From NCBI RefSeq assembly GCF_003850345.1, contig NZ_CP027707.1, positions 5,642,001 through 5,706,000 on the forward strand: a DNA stretch of 64,000 nucleotides. Direction: 5' to 3'. Under the pieces are notes generated by a model. That model did no database searches, was not told the origin of the DNA, and worked only from the letters and a program-made list of their open reading frames with translations. The position numbers and the translations under genes were made by a program. The stretch comes from Pseudomonas chlororaphis subsp. piscium. Lineage in GTDB: Bacteria > Pseudomonadota > Gammaproteobacteria > Pseudomonadales > Pseudomonadaceae. Below, piece after piece: positions 63,132 to 64,000 of the stretch (position 1 is the first letter of the stretch; every line of letters starts with the position of its first letter).

Positions 63132-64000
63132 TCAGCTGGAAATCCGCGACTTCAACAGCCAGGCCTCGAAGGCCGCGGCGCTGAGCGGCCGGCTGATCAG
63201 GTAGCCCTGGGCCGTGTCGCAATGCCAGCGCTCCAGCAGGCGCAGGCTGCGCTCCTGTTCCACCCCTTCGGCCACCACCTTGAGCCCCAGGTTGTGGCTC
63301 ATCTCGATGGTGGAGCGCACGATCACCGCGTCGCCGCTGGTTTCGTCGAGGTTGCGGATAAACGACTGGTCGATCTTCAGCTCCTGCACCGGCAGCCGCT
63401 GCAATTGCGCCAGCGACGAATAGCCGGTGCCGAAGTCGTCCACCGACAGGCTGATGCCGCAGTCGCGCAGGCTCTGCAGCACCTCCAGCGCCTGCTCCGG
63501 GTGACGCATGATGGCGCTTTCGGTGATCTCGAAAATCAACTGCTCGGCGGACAGCCGATAACGCTGCAGCAACACGCTCACCCGCGCCGCCAGGTCGTGG
63601 CCATGCAGGTCGTCCACCGAGATGTTCAGCGACAACTGCAGGTGCAGCCCGCGCATGTTCCATTCGGCCAGTTGCCGCATGCCCTCCTCGATCACCCACA
63701 GGGTCAGGCTGTTCATGCTGCCGGTGCGCTCGGCCAGGGGGATGAATTCCGCCGGCGAGACCATGCCGAACTCCGGGTGCTGCCAGCGCAGCAAGGCTTC
63801 GGCCTGGTGCACATGGCCATGGCGCAGGTCGAGCTTGGGCTGATACAGCAAGAACAACTCACCTTCCGCCGCCGCCCGACGCAGGTCGCGGATCAGCCCG
63901 ACCTGGCGCTGATGGGCCAGGTCGCGGTCCTGCTGGTAGATCTGCAGGTAACCGGGCTGGGCGGCCGCGTCATGGCGGGCGATGGCGGCGCGGCTGATCA
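63132..64000 (-). CDS. GGDEF/EAL domain protein, C-terminal part (truncated by window edge)
   Basis: Open from the right edge to the stop at 63132. The first ~30 residues seen (AIARHDAAAQPGYLQIYQ...) match the end of a GGDEF domain, followed by a full EAL domain: LLYQPKLDLRHG, the signature as AEALLRW, DDFGTGYSSL, LKIDQSFI and VVAEGVEQ. The EAL motif keeps the Glu needed for c-di-GMP hydrolysis, so a phosphodiesterase is likely; whether the GGDEF part is active and what sensor precedes it lies outside the window. Confidence 0.9.
   Translation of the reverse strand, partial: ISRAAIARHDAAAQPGYLQIYQQDRDLAHQRQVGLIRDLRRAAAEGELFLLYQPKLDLRHGHVHQAEALLRWQHPEFGMVSPAEFIPLAERTGSMNSLTLWVIEEGMRQLAEWNMRGLHLQLSLNISVDDLHGHDLAARVSVLLQRYRLSAEQLIFEITESAIMRHPEQALEVLQSLRDCGISLSVDDFGTGYSSLAQLQRLPVQELKIDQSFIRNLDETSGDAVIVRSTIEMSHNLGLKVVAEGVEQERSLRLLERWHCDTAQGYLISRPLSAAAFEAWLLKSRISS

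Overview
The window is high-GC DNA from a Pseudomonas of the fluorescens complex. The evidence is gene content and order (argF followed by an orphan ABC ATPase, a glpFKRD block, acidic amino-acid uptake aatJQMP with aauSR, metE/metR divergent, oprB next to PQQ glucose dehydrogenase), Pseudomonas-type promoters, and two families of palindromic REP-like repeats. Species cannot be fixed from the sequence alone. Almost all of it looks like ordinary chromosome; no phage, IS element, CRISPR array, tRNA or rRNA was seen.

Layout. 1-1199: 5' part of a molybdopterin oxidoreductase (runs off the left edge), then a small helical protein. 2127-4153: argF overlapping an ABC ATPase; a ybaK-type deacylase opposite. 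5104-10225: glycerol catabolism (glpF, glpK, glpR, glpD) with GlpR-like operators before glpF and glpD. 10663-17316: glutamate/aspartate ABC transporter aatJQMP and its two-component regulators, with a sigma-54 promoter and two AauR-like enhancer sites before aatJ. 17338-19651: glpM, an arginase-like UPF0489 protein and two half-size membrane transporters. 19775-21698 (minus): fatty acid desaturase and MipA/OmpV. 21929-29230: a tightly overlapping six-gene operon (HAD phosphatase, class III aminotransferase, alpha/beta hydrolase, FemAB/GNAT acyltransferase, sensor kinase, sigma-54 activator) with a sigma-54 promoter and a dyad enhancer candidate in front; I consider this the best candidate for an undescribed system, perhaps a self-regulated pathway for a small acylated amino compound.

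29450-43771: a secreted hydrolase, metE/metR, GNAT, LysE exporter, Nudix, a response regulator with degenerate receiver and HD-GYP motifs, zinc-free L31, a LuxR-type regulator, a glutamate-synthase-like flavoprotein, a monooxygenase and a cupin, then a three-gene gtr O-antigen glucosylation cluster. 44514-45720: an AvrRpt2-like cysteine protease and an unknown partner behind an AT-rich block. 45850-53555: ProY-like permease, a 1040-residue class A PBP-like protein, a YqjI/NfeF-like PadR-ferric reductase pair, Pr6Pr and VF530 proteins.

53921-64000: a ZnuD-like TonB receptor with a Zur-like box, an unknown secreted protein of atypical composition, oprB and gcd for the periplasmic glucose pathway, two small Pseudomonas proteins, and the 3' part of a GGDEF/EAL protein that runs off the right edge. 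Metal homeostasis recurs: Zur-like boxes stand before both the L31 paralogue and the ZnuD-like receptor.
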